A stretch of DNA of 64,000 bases, from NCBI RefSeq assembly GCF_019112545.1, contig NW_025064889.1:1223893-1287892 (forward strand), in the 5' to 3' direction. Every line of letters begins with the position of its first letter. Position 1 is the stretch's first letter. Below the pieces are notes generated by a model, which saw nothing but the letters and a program-made list of their open reading frames with translations, was not told where the DNA came from and did not search any database. Below, one piece after another: positions 1 to 12,983 of this stretch. The DNA comes from Guyanagaster necrorhizus. Lineage: Eukaryota; Basidiomycota; Agaricomycetes; Agaricales; Physalacriaceae. A program made the position numbers and the translations under genes.

Positions 1-3000
1 GCTTTCTTGGTCATGGTTTTGACAAACGATGTTAATGACGTGGTCCGCCTCCCTCTGGAAGCGAAGACATAAAACTTGATAACTTGAGTAAGTTCCCCGC
101 TTCCCCAGAATGAAGGAATTGATGTCAAAAGCCCATGCAATACGTCAGTCGTCGTGGACATCAATTCTGCAATGAATTGATCAGCGTTTCTAATACCTAA
201 GTCTCGCAAGCACCTACCCTCTGCTCCGTCACGAAGAATGCCTACACAGAGATCGACGATCTCACGGAAGAATGGAATAATCCTGGGACCTAATTTCGCA
301 CTACGGCGACGTCAAAAAAGGATGGAGATGAATGAAGAAGAACATACGCCAGAGGCGACAAAGCAGCCATCGCATAGTTTGTGTTCTTGCTACCGCGGAT
401 ATCAGAGATCAACACAGGAAGAACTTGCGTGATAGCAGCCTCCTCTCCAGGACAAAAATGGGCACCGATGGATCGTAAAGCCTTAAGACCTGAGACGGCA
501 ATAGGCCCAGTGGGGAAAGAAACGAGGAGATCCTTTGTGCGATCAATGATCTTCACAATAGCTGTGGTAGATTTTCGACGAATACTGTCCGATACCAGGG
601 GCACTCGTTCGGCAATGAGGTCCAGAGCACCGACCTGCACCTGAAAAATAAGTCAGATGAAGCATTCAGATTAGAGGAAAACGATTACCGCTTGTTCCGA
701 AGATTCGAGTATGGCAATCACAGAGTTCAAGAAGTCAATAGCAGACATGACTTTGAGCACCTGTGCTAACGACACGCGTGAAGCTTTGTTCACATCCTCC
801 ATTCGAGCATCAGATCCCTGACCGCTTGGTAGAGTTGCCAGGAGCACCAGAAGAGACACAAATGCACTAATATCAGTGCTTGATCCCGTTGTTGACTTCG
901 TAGCGAAACCAACAAAACCAATTATGGCTTGAGCTCTTCTTTTGAAAGCTGTCAGGGGAGAAACAGAATGTTCATCATGGCTATGACCATAACATTAGTG
1001 TGATCCAGAACGCAAAGCCAATGTCCACGAACAAGTTGTCATCAAGGAAGGATGGTTCGAGATTCTCAGGATCTTTCGCCCGGGAAGCAAGTCGGTGACT
1101 TTCTTCAAGCATCTCGGTGAGGACCTGAAACAATGTGAGCTAAAAAGGGCAGTCCCAGCGGAACACCGCACGTACGAAGAGTTGCATGGCTCCAGGGTAG
1201 TGATGGAGCAGCGACAGCGGCAACGCAAATGTACCACGAGCTTCATCTGGGCTTTGACGTACAACGCGATTAGCGGCCTTTTCTATGAGAAGAAGACAAA
1301 CGGGCGCCAGATAATCATTAGGGCCTAGGACATCCACCAAATGAATGAAGAAACTAATTATAACTTCAGAAAAACGAAGATGGTGGCAAAAGCAACGACG
1401 AACTTGGTACGACGATGCCGGGGTATGTGGTTTGCAGCATCAGTGAACACTCGCAAAAACTCGCGGGAACCCAGGTGAAGGTCCATTCGAGAAGAATGTG
1501 AACGCTTCAAGGAAGAAACCATGACCGGTACGATACTGTCGATTGTCTGAATAACTTCAGTAAACTATGACCTTGACCCGAAAGGAATTTCATTACCTTT
1601 TGTACAACAGTAAAGCTGTACGTGTCGTCGCGATGAAACACATTCGACCCCATGAAAGTGAAAACAGGCATGATATTGTGGAGGACAGAGTCGGGCGTGA
1701 GCCTGGCTAATGTTGCCATAAGCAACAATGCCTGCTGGAATGTCTGAGGATTTTGTGCAGCTATAAAAACGATAAGACAAAAGAGTGCGCAGAGAAACAT
1801 CACGAGACTGACTGCGAATGAGATCCACCAAGACTTCCAAACGAATAGCACTTGGTGTCACATTTGGAGCTTCCTGTATATGCCAAAATCAGGAACCATA
1901 CAACTGACAGTACATGCTTACATACCGTGACTTTATCTGCAACGTTATCGATTGCGGACATCATGGATTGTTCAATGAAAGAAATGTCAACATTGTCCGA
2001 CGACGAAGACTGTATAATACTGCTCAACGCCTGAACCATTGCGACAATGACGTCGAAAGAACCGGGCAGAGAGGCCGTCGCCAATACTTCAGCCAAAATA
2101 CTCAATCTGGGAAGAGTTTCTTGAGAAGGTCTGCAAAAAATACGTTAGTGCCAAAGCGCAAAGAGTAGCTTTGGTGATCGAACTGACTCGGTTACCAATC
2201 GGGGACGTTTGCTGGCTCTTGGACCGTTGCCGGAGTCAGGTCGAAGCGCATTGAGAAGTTGCGCAATCAAAGCCGGCTCGATTAGAATTTTTGTTAGTAG
2301 GGCAGTGCAAACAGCATGCTAAAGAGAGTTTAAATGTGATATCGATAGAGGTATATGGAACTTACCACATCAGAGTCTTCTGTGCTGAGACTGAGGAGGA
2401 GACCGCAAAGTTCAATCTTGCGCTCCATTGTCAGGTTCGCAAACAAGCCTCGCTCTAAACATTCCGTCAGCTTGGTTCTTGGGGATGACAACGCGCCTGA
2501 GTTATATGCGTCATTACAGTGGAATAGTTAGTGTTTTTCCGCCTACCAGATCCAAAGAAATGACGTAAACAGTGACAATATGTCTTCCACGTTTCGTTAC
2601 TATCCGAATTCAATTGTTTTGCAGACGAAGCATCGAAAGCGGAAACCAATAGCAACGTAAACTCTTCCAAAGTTGATCCAAATATGTCCCTGACCTGGGC
2701 GTCCTCGGCGACCAGTTTCACAGATGGAAGGAGAATCACGGCTTTATCCTCGTCAGAAATGCTGCCAATAGTTTTCAGTAGGAAAAGCTGAGAATGTGGA
2801 GACGGCGACACGTTGATATGTGACGCAAGAAAGCAGAGCATACGATATTTGTATCTGCGTAATCCGTCAGAAAACATGGTCTCTGACAAGACGATGAACA
2901 CCTACTGTGCATGCTTCCGTTTGTCCGACTTTAGTCGCTGGAGATGCTCTATGTGGAAGATAGATAGGAATACCGGATCATGAAGTAGATGCTCCTCATG

Positions 3001-6000
3001 CTCAACAATAGCTGAAAGATACCGTTTAAGATCGTCCTGGTCAAGATATTGCAAGTTCACTGTTTCATTCAAATCACTCAATAATAGATCATCCTCAAAA
3101 ATCGAAAAACACTCGCCTGTACTCGCTCCATAGATAGTATCAAATGCGTATACTCTAACGTACTTCTTCTCGGACGCCTTCGCCAACAGGCTTACGCATT
3201 GTAATGCTGCTTTCCTAATTTCAAGGCTTGGACTTTGTAAAGAAACCAACAACGAAGGGACAATGGTCTGGAAGTCGACGCTCTCATCTCCAGACATATG
3301 CGCCTTCAGTAGAGCGATGGTGTGGCCGAAAGCAACAACAGCGAGATCTTCATCATCACTAATCGCCCAGATACCAGTCAAAAAAGCCAGTGCCTCGTCT
3401 GCGATATTCATGAACAAAGTTCGAAGCATGTGCATCGCAACGTTTGAGCTTGATGAATTTGCCATCTCATAAATTGAGCGCATCAAAGTGACGTAGCGAT
3501 GATCACGGTCGTCCGACGTTCCCTGGACGACGTTGATCAGATTGGTCTTCGGCAATCGAACTACAAGAACGACTCACCTGCATAGGCCTGGTGGAAAGCC
3601 AATTTACCAAGACCCCCTCGGGGCTTGAAACGCTGGCCGATATTGTGATGATGGACATCTGGAGCCAATATGCCGTGTTTTTGCTGTTAGGCTTCAGTAT
3701 GACACTCTTTCCAATACGCTCGTCGTCAAGGTACTGAAAGCACGGGTTAGTACATGATATCAGTCATTCTACTATCAAGCTCACCTTCAGAGGATCTTCG
3801 GAACCACACGAGAGATCCTCAACCTTTGAGAGCTGTTCGAGATCCAGGGCCCGTAGCGCCTTGTGCGCAGCATTAATCTGATGGCTACCAGAAAGACGAC
3901 GAAGTAGTGAACGTGTGACAAGATAAGCCAATATCCGTACGTAGGCATTGGAATCGTTAAATTTGGCAATGAGCTCGTCCAGATGATGCGAGAAGTTGTT
4001 AGAAGATAGAATGTTTTCTGATAGAAAGCGTCAGCAGATACGATGGAAAGTGGACAGAAGACTGACCCGCTATTCTTGCAGCGACTTGTGTGTTGAAGGT
4101 CGCCAGTTTATCAACACCGTCGGTACTTTCTTTCACTTTCGTGGAGGTCCATAGATCGATACATCCGTTCAATAGCTCAAAGCACCCAGCACCAGACTTT
4201 GGGACATTTTGCTCGAGGATGTCCCACAAAGCCTCCACGGTAAGCTGCCGTGGTTTTGAGAATAACATCAGAGGAAAGACAACTTTATGGAATGTTTTCT
4301 CCGACGTATCCATGTCCACCTTCTGATAATGTCCAATCAAAAAGTTTAAATGAGCCTTGAGGATTGGACGCTTCGGTTTTGTACTCAAAAGCAAGGTCGA
4401 TAGTTGACTTATGTACGTCTCCGAATCCTTGATCAGTGCAGGGAGGATGACCTCAGGTTGCTCATACAGAGCCTCCAACACACGATGATCTGAATCTTGG
4501 GTACGAGCAACCAACGCAGAGGAAAGCGAGACCTTGAATGCTTCATAATTAGGCGGATGTGTCATACATCAGGATTCGCGTCGTACCTCTTGCTCTGACG
4601 TCAACGACCCCGAAAGATGTCTCTTGATAAGATCTTTCACCGCAATAAGACGTATCTTGGCGTCTGCGCTGGAGGAGGCTAAGATCGCATCGCCACTGCC
4701 ATCTTTTGACGATGTACCGGAAGTCGTACTGTATGTTTGGTTCTGCATCCAAGGTCATGTGTAGCTCACTCCCAGCTCAAGAGAACATACCATAGAAAGA
4801 GACATTACGAGGTTGTCCAACGATGGCTTTAATTCCTCGTCATCCTGAGCCATCTCCTCCGAGACGCTATGCAGAATGGACGAGTAACGTTGATGAACGT
4901 GAACCAACAAGCGTCGGGCGACGAGAATTGTATTTGATGACTCTGTCTCGGAAATGGCCAGCTTGATGAGGTTTTCGGATAGTCGTCCTATAATGATATC
5001 TGGTGTATTTGAAGCCATTATAATCGTCTCAAGTAGCCCGAGTGCCACATCTTCGTTCAGTCGCTGAGTTAAACCACTCAATAAAGGGCCGAGGAATTTT
5101 TCTGTGCCGACCCAGCCCAATGCTTCGCCTACTTCGATGACAATATTTCTATCAGAATTTATGAAATTCTCGTGCCGGTGTTAAAAGAACGAAAACTTAC
5201 GGTAGGCAAAGTATTGTCTCGACAGTACTATCCGGGATATCTTCCATTCCATCTTGACCCTCGCACACCGAGACTACGGCGCTAATGAATTGCCTGGAAG
5301 ACACACGCTCTGCACAAGAAGACATGGCCACCACAATGGCCTTTTGAGCAGCTGCGGTGAAGCTGCATCTGTGGGACAGGGTCGACAGCAATATATAGCT
5401 TCCTAGAATGGCATCCTTGGCCGGGAGCTCGGAGTGATTTTGCAAGGGTTTAAGAAAAGCAGGTAGCAGATAAGCCAGAGTACCGTCATCTAGCGTTTTG
5501 CTGTGCATCATGTAGTCGTGTAGGCTAGCGGCATTGAAAGCCAACAGCGATCGGTGGGAGTATCCCCCTTTGATTGCGGCTGGAAGGAGGTTGACAATGA
5601 AACGAGACACATCAGAATTTTTGAGCATCTCTTTCACAAGTGCCATTCTGGAAACGCTCTGAGCGGCTTTCTTGAAAGGAATGAGAAAGTTCCAAGTAGA
5701 ATTGGGCCTGACAACAAATAAATTCCATGTTCACTGTACGGGGAAACACATACTGGACGTGCAGGATGGTAACCATCTTGGCGAAATGAGGTGATTCATG
5801 GTACGGCAGAAACAGTGAGAGAACAGACTCGACATTGAATTCGTTGATCCTGTAAGCATGGTCATTCGCAACTTTACTTCGACAAATAACCAACGCACCT
5901 AAATCTCCTGACAAGCCATTCTATGATCTTGCCTGTTGGTGCCTCCATCAGATACGGTCCAAGCTGGACCAGAAAAGCGGCAATCGTCTCATCCAGCTCT

Positions 6001-6272
6001 GCGAGAGCTTCTGAGGGCAGAAGAGTGCGGTCGGTTTCCTTAGACGCGTCAGAGAATAAAGGCCCTTCAAATTTTGATAATGTCGGAGTTATGGATACAA
6101 GTTGGAGAAATCCATTGGTACCCAATGCATGGATAGATTCTAGGTCATGAAGGTCGGCCTCTCCGCCAGTGAAGAGGTAAGATTCTACCGGCTTTCGTCG
6201 AGACCGGTCGATAAGAAGGGCCCTGTTTAATGATGCACCTTGTGCCAATTGTCTGGCAAGACTGGAAGCCAT
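1..6272 (-). CDS. UTP10: UTP10/HEATR1 homologue, U3 snoRNP (t-UTP) HEAT-repeat protein, 3' end off window
   Basis: UTP10 is a large HEAT-repeat scaffold of the t-UTP subcomplex of the small-subunit processome. It acts in the nucleolus in pre-rRNA transcription and 18S rRNA processing. The N-terminus (MASSLARQLAQG..., ATG at 6272-6270) and the exon 1/2 junction (WLVRRFR|INEFNV, then LFLPYH) match the family start as I know it. Downstream exons read as continuous helical repeats, and the segment near 440-640 (GALDLIAERVP, ALRSIGAHFCPGEE) fits the C-terminal third. Splice-consistent introns include 5850-5898, 5708-5753, 5149-5200, 4743-4790, 4533-4586, 4018-4066, 641-688 and 290-347 (46-58 bp, GT...AG). 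Others are present but not placed exactly. The reading frame is still open at base 1, so the C-terminus lies outside. CpG content is normal and I saw no disabling stop. The family assignment is confident; the exact exon list is not. Confidence 0.9.
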
Positions 6273-6463
6273 GGTTGTCGTTCCTTAGAGTCGGTAACTT
6301 TATATGAATTTTTTTGTAAGCAGTTGTTGACATGTGTTAGCAATGTCCGGCAAAGCGGTCCGGTAGCCACGTCCACCAAGTTCAAATAAATGGACATCAT
6401 CATGCCGTGTAGCGAGCCTATTACAATCGTACGTTTCTCACTTGTAGGAAATCAGGATTATTC
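6273..6463. other. Short intergenic region, presumed UTP10 promoter
   Basis: This 190-bp gap separates the UTP10 start (transcribed leftward) from the rightward F-box-like relic. I see no clear TATA box or other motif. By position it must hold the UTP10 promoter. Confidence 0.4.
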
Positions 6464-7200
6464 TTGACAGGCATCATATATCAGATTGAAACGCCAGAAT
6501 TACTAGTTGAACTCATTGAAAAAACATTGGATAACCTCCACTATGACAAGCATACCCTGATATCTTGCTCCCATGTCACCCGCCTATTCTATCCCTGTAC
6601 CCGCCGACATCTCTTTAGATTCATGACAGTAATATGCTGGGAAGAGTCTCTTCTTCTCCGTCTAAAGGACCTCATCGACACCTCTCCTCATATCAGTCAA
6701 TATATCAAATCAGCCCTCTTCTATTGTGATCATTCTGGCCTTCTCTCGCAAACAGGGCTCATCCTATCTTCCATGACCAGCCTAACAAATCTCTAAATCG
6801 GAGATATCTCCGTCGCATCCCTTGAGTGACTCCATACCCCTCAGCCTCCCCCACCTGAAGTATCTCATAATAGCCTCAGTTTTTTTCAGCCTGAGAAGGC
6901 TTCAGGTACATCGCTAGACTTACTCCCGTTCGATGGTCCGCGCCCTGAAAGCCTTGAAATCATTCATACCCGCGTACGGAAGAAGGACTGGGCCCAGTCC
7001 TTCTTCCAGTTTGTTCTTCTTCCACGCCTACCGTGGCATATTTCTTGAGCCACTGCAGGGATTGGACATCCAGATGATTTACCTCGACCACACGCATCTC
7101 TTTGTGCCGCAATGTGAGCCAGGCTTCTGTTATGCTCAAGTACCTTTACATCGATTGGAGAGTGCGGCCCTTCCTGTAAGTATTTATCCATGGCATAATA
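6464..7200 (+). pseudogene. F-box-like protein relic
   Basis: The first 110 codons (6464-6796) read like the start of agaricomycete F-box proteins: a PELLVELIEKTLDNLH-type helix, then LISCSHVTRLFYPCTRRHLFRF. The family pattern is LxSCSLVCRxWxPxxRxHLF. Such proteins are substrate adaptors of SCF ubiquitin ligases. The frame stops at 6796. Downstream fragments in other frames keep a related flavour (LEIIHTRVRKKDW near 6950) but are broken by stops, so I call a decayed copy rather than a gene. It is divergent from UTP10. The family call rests only on motif resemblance; a short, spliced live gene cannot be excluded. Confidence 0.45.
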
Positions 7201-8105
7201 CTTCGCATTGAACAATCTCGCACAGTAACTCAATGGCAGGACATTCGGCCGATCATCTTACCGATCAATCTGCAAATTTTTGCTTTCGATGTCTATGTTG
7301 GGATAGCAATCCCGAGCGAGTACGAGAATGTACTCGAAGATACGATACCAATCAGCAGCAGCTGACTTGGATCGTGATCCGGACTTATTTAGTATTTCGT
7401 AGAAAGATCTCGAAGTAATACAAAATGTATTTAAGTAGAATGTCTCTCTCTCGAGAGGCTAATTCTAATCCTCTGTACATTATTCTGCTCTCTACTTACA
7501 ACAGTCTATTGTCTCCATTCCATGTCGAGTGCTACAAACCTCTCAGCCATGCACTGATTTGTCAATTCCCTGCTTTTTAGTCCCTTGCGAATGCTTAGAA
7601 TAGCTTCTTGTCATGATATCCTCCGACACTGTTACACGTTTTCTTCAAGAACACGAAATATTGACACAATTGGATCGGTGCCTCTCCGCAACTACCAGAT
7701 TTTGCTGTCTTCAGATGCTGCCACGGCAATCAACGCCTAGTCGACGAAATAAAATCTTGCGTAGTGTCTTGCACATTAGAGAGGTTTACGTTGCTGCAAG
7801 AAAGGAATGCTGGCGCTAGATATTGTTTCAGTTTATTCACAGGGAAGTGTCGGTGCTTGACTAGAAAGGGAAGGATGCAGGGTGCCGTAGAAGGGAAGTT
7901 GAGAAGGCTGACTCGGCATACTGGCTGCCGGACTGTCGGCACAATGCTTTTACTGCATTAGTACAAGGATCCAAACGACAACTTGATTAGGTTTTCGTCA
8001 GAAAGATGCTGGTATTTGCGAATATTCACGTGTCTGTTGATACTGATATCACCGAACACTGGATGGTCGCTTACGATACCACCTTTTCTGCTCCACTCAA
8101 CACCG
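7201..8105. other. Intergenic, no gene recognised
   Basis: Only short ORFs without recognisable domains occur here. It includes a small CT/GA-rich palindromic patch near 7448-7458 (tctctctcgagag). It is the upstream region of the DUF6535 gene; no clear promoter motif was identified. Confidence 0.5.
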
Positions 8106-11002
8106 ATGCTTTCCGTCCATGCTGCAGAGGATGGAGATGGCGAAAACCCAGGGATTCCGCCCATGAATGCTCAAGGGACACCTGATGACTCTGAACACAT
8201 TCTCCAGCCTGGAACGACGGCTAATCCCCCTCGGCGACAGAAAAAGGCAGCTCGCAATGTATTTGGGGTGCAGCAACGTGAATTCAAGGTCGGAGGTGCA
8301 TTACCCTGTTCTTTTTACTTGCTGTATAACTCACTGAGAGTGAAGGGAATGACGCGTCCGACTATGAACAAAAATTTCCGGAAGATAAACAGTACGAGGA
8401 ACTGGGTCCGTTTGCTAGAGTATGGCGGACATACCTTGAAGAGTGTGCTGCATTTGACACAGAGATGTTGGATGAATGGAGGGATGGACTAGATGTTTTC
8501 CTGGTTTTCGTGAGTGCAAATACTGCAATTCGAATTTTCCTTTGTTGATGACTGAATGAAAGGCTGGTCTCTTCTCCGCCGTGGTCACTACGTTCGTTGC
8601 TCAGACATCGCAGAGCCTTCAAGTCGACTACGGTCAAGTCACGGCGACACTTGTGTACGAGCTCATCGACGTCCAGCGCGCGGCGGCCAATGGCTCCTCC
8701 ATGAACGACGTTCCCCGTTCAGACCTTACTCCGTTTTCGACATTTAGTCCCACGACATCTGATGTGTTAGTCAACGGACTGTGGTTTACCAGTCTCTCAT
8801 TCAGTTTGACAACCGCACTATTTGCTGTCCTTACAAAACAATGGATTCACCAGTATGTCACCGTTCCGTTGGGGACACCTCGGGACAAGTGCCGTGTACG
8901 TCAATTCCGGTACATGGGGCTCCAGCAGTGGAGTGTGGGTCTCATCATTGGGTTGTTACCTGTTCTCTTGAGCGCGTCAGTTGGAGTGTTTTTTCTGGGT
9001 CTGGTTATTTTTTTAGTCCCGCTGAACGTGTCGATTGCGTACGTCGTCGGGATCATCGCCTCTGTGTCCTTCGCTGCGTATTTCATCACCAATTTCCTTC
9101 CGATTTGGTACCCTTCATGCCCGTACAAGACCCCATTGTCGCATTATGTGTTCCTTCTCTATGCCTACCTCGCTCACCTCATATCCCCGGTCCCTTACGA
9201 GTCATCATCGTCGGAGCCTCAGGCCATCCACTCACTGCGAGACGTTGAGTTTGTAGTTGTGGAGTCCTGTGCGGATGACATCGATGTACGAGCCTTAACC
9301 TGGTTGTTCGGCATGTCCTCCAACCCTAGTGTACAGAGCATTGTTGTACAATCGACCAGTGCTTTACCGCTGAGGTCAGTGAAGTCTCTAAAACAACACG
9401 CAAAGGGAATTTTGGACATGCAATACCCTCTCTGAACGCATGCGGGATCATCCTCATGAAAGTGGGCTCGATCGCCTTGTTCGCGCAAGTCTCCGTTTCG
9501 ACGTCGACGCATTCTACTTGTGGTCCGTAGACGGAAAAAAGGAAAAGGATCAATTTTCTCCAGGGGTCTATGCGGAGCTTTTGTGTATCTGGAGGCTGAA
9601 TGGTACTTTAAGTCCCGAAGAGGTCGCGGAACTGGTGAAAACTCAATTGACTTTTCCCGGATTGCATCTGCAGCCTATTGTGTGGGCCTATTTGCTCCGG
9701 AGATTGCCACCCTTTGATGTACATGATGGTCTCCTTCAATTTTTCTTCCGTGCAATTCCCTCGTCCTACTGGCATGAGAATTATGTCCCGCCTCCTCTTT
9801 TCTTGGCAAGGGACGGACTGAAGATTTGTTTGACTGGCGACTCCAGAGATCATGACGTAGTTACTCTTCGGATGGCTGTTGATACGTATCTGTATCCCTA
9901 CGTTGCCGATGTCATATTGCGCTGTTTCGGGGCTGTGGAGGACAGTATTTTCCATTCTGATCCCGCCGACGAATTTCCTGCACCTCAGGATCCTCGACTA
10001 TGCGCACTTTTGACAATAGCTGGCTCTTCTATGCAAACGGTGACCATCGTCGATCCTTACATTGATACTTTTTTTGAAACGGTTATTCGAGACATTGGAG
10101 TGTATATGGGTGTTGGTTCATCCCGGCTATATGATGATCCAGGGTACGACAAGATGCCTTCTTTCAGATTAGATTGCAATCGCTACGCAGTTCTGAAGCT
10201 GCTGTATACATTGGTGTCATCTGAGGACTTCAGTGGCAGCACTTCGATGCGAAGTGAAGATCAGAGTGTCTTGTTGGTGATTTTTCTTCGCGTACTCAAA
10301 TCGACGTTTCCTCGACCTCGATTTCTTCCCGACTCGGAGGACTGGTGCACCCCATACATGGCTTCCAACTTTGTTCGAACTGCGTTCCAGGATAATCCAT
10401 GGATAATTCAATCTGGACGCACATACCGGCCTCACTTTAAACAGGCAGCAGAACTCGCTACTTTTTTCTTCCAGTTCCCCCCCGTCATGGAGGAGGTCTT
10501 TTCTCATGTTGTTTCACGGCGTCTTCTTGACCCCAACCGACATAACGCTTATTTAGCTGATCTGCCGACAATCTTTGATGCCTTTATCACCGCACTGGCA
10601 TCAAACTCTGGGATCTCCCAAACATCCACTGACTACCTATTTGAATCCGACAACCTCTTCAGGGCTTGTAAAGCACTTGTTTCATGTGACAAAGCTGACA
10701 GCCTCCGTCGTCTCGCCCTTCTTCGTCCAGCAAATGATCCCGCTTGGCCCGAGTGCCTGCAGAGGCTCGACACTATTTCTGAGCAGTGGCCAAGTTTCAT
10801 GGAGAAGCATGCTTGTACTATCACAGGCTTCCGGGAATTTATTGAAGGAGGTTGTGTGGGAGACTATGGACTGGGTGGGTGTTCATCAGGACGAGCTCCG
10901 GATAAAGAGAAGCATCTGATGGGTTTACGGCTGATGATGAAGTCGCCACAAAAGCATTGGCATCGGCTGCGGCGGCCTCTCAGTAGTGGGGTGACAGTGT
11001 AG
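8106..11002 (+). CDS. DUF6535-family multi-pass membrane protein, spliced
   Basis: The protein belongs to the DUF6535 family, common and of unknown function in Agaricomycetes. After a low-complexity N-terminus it has the family core: FARVWRTYLEE, then DVFLVF|AGLFSAVVTTFVAQTSQSLQ, then TSLSFSLTTALFAVLTKQW, followed by strongly hydrophobic segments at about 8935-9105, i.e. four predicted membrane helices. A long soluble C-terminal region runs to 11002. The start ATG at 8106 gives 61 codons in frame to the first donor. Introns are 8289-8338 (50 bp) and 8510-8562 (53 bp). The frame then meets a TGA at 9433-9435 and the downstream 1.5-kb ORF is in the +1 frame. This is resolved either by a third intron at 9375-9462 (88 bp, GT...AG, restores the frame, about 901 aa) or by a one-base frameshift in the CT-rich run near 9425-9432. 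I cannot decide which. CpG content is normal. Confidence 0.8.
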
Positions 11003-11402
11003 GAAATGATGCACAATGATAGTAAGTGTGAATAGATTGTCTTTTTAGATAGTGTATGTATTGATGTCTTTCATATTGAATAAGACATGTGCTACCTGAC
11101 TTTTCCCCTCCTATATTACCCATATTATGGAATACAAGACTGGTATGTTCTATTTCAAATGATGTAGTGTTTTAGAATCTCTGATACCTTTCTATTACTT
11201 TATATGTTAGTTTTCAATTAGCTAATATCTGAACATTGATTAATATTTTTATATAGGAATATTTTGTGCCTTTGGATGTGATCTTGAGTGAGATAGATGT
11301 ATGACCCACTGTGAGCATAGAGTTTAATTAAGAACAATGCTTGTCTATATCAAATATTCCTTGCAAAATAGAGCTTTAAATGAATAGAATTATACTGCAG
11401 CC
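11003..11402. other. AT-rich intergenic boundary between gene space and retrotransposon nest
   Basis: Nothing recognisable is coded here. It holds the 3' flank of the DUF6535 gene. Base composition drops sharply in GC and CpG from about 11.02 kb onward, before the first LTR begins, which suggests older decayed repeat sequence. Confidence 0.5.
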
Positions 11403-11691
11403 TGTTAGCATTTAGATTAAAGCTGACAGCCACATAATCTAAGAAAGTGATGTGCATTTGTAGGACCTAGTAGAATACATTGTTAGCTATAATATAAACT
11501 ACAGGATACTAGTCAGTAAGATATATAAAGTAATACAAGTAGATACTCACTCTCACACAGTGTAGCAATAAGCAGAAACACAGTGAGAGCACTCAATGGT
11601 CTATATTCAGTATATATTGTCCATTCTAATATAAAAGAGTATTGAGCTTAGCCAGAAGGATACAATGGAGCTCCTGCTTGCTAATCCAACA
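11403..11691 (-). repeat. Copia 3' LTR (candidate)
   Basis: On the minus strand the segment begins TGTTGGATTAG, 8 bases after the pol stop (TGA at 11701-11699), and ends GCTAACA. The 289-bp length and TG...CA ends fit a copia LTR. The partner LTR is outside the window, so the boundary at 11403 is inferred from the ending alone. Confidence 0.55.
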
Positions 11692-11698
11692 CACACTC

Positions 11699-12697
11699 TC
11701 AAGCAGAGTGAAGTCTGAGTTTAGCAGCAAAGTGCTTTACCTTGGCTGAAGGTAAAGACTTAGTGAAAGCATTGGCAACCATGTCCTCAGTAGGACAATA
11801 AACAAGATGAAGGGAGCTTTCACTGATAACCCAGAAAATGAAGTGGAAGTGAATATTGATATGCTTGGTTCAAGCATGATACTGATGATCTTTCAAAAGT
11901 GCAATGACAGACTGCTTGCCTGAGAATAAAGTCATAGCCTCAGTAATTGGTGAGAAAACTTGAGAGAGCAGACTGCAAAGCCAGAGTTCCTCCTTTGATG
12001 CATGCATTGCAGCCACATATTCAGACTCCATGGTTGAAAGCAATATGATCTTCTGCTTTTTAGACAATCATGAAATGGCTCCATCACTCAGCATAAAAAC
12101 ATACCCAGTAATAGCATGCCTGTCTTCAGCCATGCTCCTATCTGCATTCACATATTCCCACAAAACCCTTCTGTTTTCCCCAAATGTCAACCAGTAATCT
12201 CTTATGCACTTCAGATAGTGAAAGATATGCTTTACAGCTCTCTAATGAGCATCTGCAGCAGCTATTAAGTATTTTGAGACCATTGTCATTGCAAATGCAA
12301 TGTCAGAGCATATCCTGAGCATAACTCAGATTAAAGAATCAACAGACTCTCTGTAAGGGATGTCTCTCATAGCTGCAATTTCTTGAGTAGAGACTGATGC
12401 AGAAAAAGAAGACAAGCAGAGATTAATGTCCATTAGTGTGGAGAGATCTCCAGAGCCATAGTGATGAATGATGACATCAATGTATGAGCATTGTGAGAGA
12501 GAAATGGAGTATGACTCATGGTCACAAGTGATCTTGATGCTAAGAATCCAGTGCAGCTCTCTCAAATCTATGACTTTCATATATTTTGCTATTCCTTTCT
12601 TTATCTCTTGCATCAGACATAATGATGATGATGCAATAGTGCAGTCATCAACATGGACAGCAATGACAGTCAAATTTTGATCCTCTTGCTTATAAAA
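11699..12697 (-). pseudogene. Copia pol, C-terminal half: reverse transcriptase palm and RNase H
   Basis: Reading leftward, LTVIAVHVDDCTIAS (about 12630-12675) carries the copia reverse-transcriptase VDD motif. It is followed by ...LHWILSIKI and a connection domain. RNase H follows with KKQKIILLSTMESEYVAAMHASKE at about 11990-12067, the copia pattern SxKQxxVxLSSTEAEYVA, and ends ...CPTEDMVANAFTKSLPSAKVKHFAAKL before the stop at 11699-11701. Stops and lost CpG show it is dead. It continues from the right-hand half at 62619 once the insertions are removed. Confidence 0.8.
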
Positions 12698-12702
12698 CAT
12701 GG

Positions 12703-12983
12703 CATTAAGAATGTGCCAATTGATTGGGCTTAAGTGCATGCATAGAGACCAGCAGAGTGTGTGAGCATCAATGAAGCTATTAGCAATGTCACTCTTGAGT
12801 TGAGGCTCAAGGATTTGAATTGACAGAATGGCATTCCATCAGAGAAGTGAAGAGAGATATTCTTCAGAGTGGAATCCAATGGACAAGATAGAGAGGAGCT
12901 GAAGTGAGCACAAAGTGTAGGTGGCTATCCAAGTTGATGTTTGAACTGAGTAATTACAATGATGGTATATGGTTTATATACTA
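12703..12983 (-). repeat. B-family solo LTR, 3' part (left fragment)
   Basis: On the minus strand this matches the second part of the B LTRs at 23611-24102 and 31126-31617. Shared landmarks are the TATATAAA box, ACTCAGTTCAAA, the 'ATCAACTTGGATA' block and the ending CAATTGGCACATTC. Together with 62398-62618, and counting A's 5-bp duplication once, it totals about 497 bp against 492 for intact B LTRs. Flanks are CATGG (12698-12702) and CATGA (62619-62623), a target duplication with one mismatch. No internal region remains, so it is a solo LTR left by LTR-LTR recombination. Element A inserted into its TATA region. Confidence 0.85.

Noticed and set aside
1..6272. GCN1-type or importin-type HEAT protein instead of UTP10
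   Set aside because: The N-terminal motif set (MASSLARQLAQG, WLVRRFRINEFN, LFLPYH) and the order of downstream blocks fit UTP10/HEATR1, not GCN1.
12979..12983. Treating 11.4-13 kb and 62.4-64 kb as two different copia fragments
   Set aside because: Both lie on the same strand, the pol domains are complementary halves without overlap, and the solo LTR halves and 5-mers at the break match, so one interrupted element is the simpler reading.
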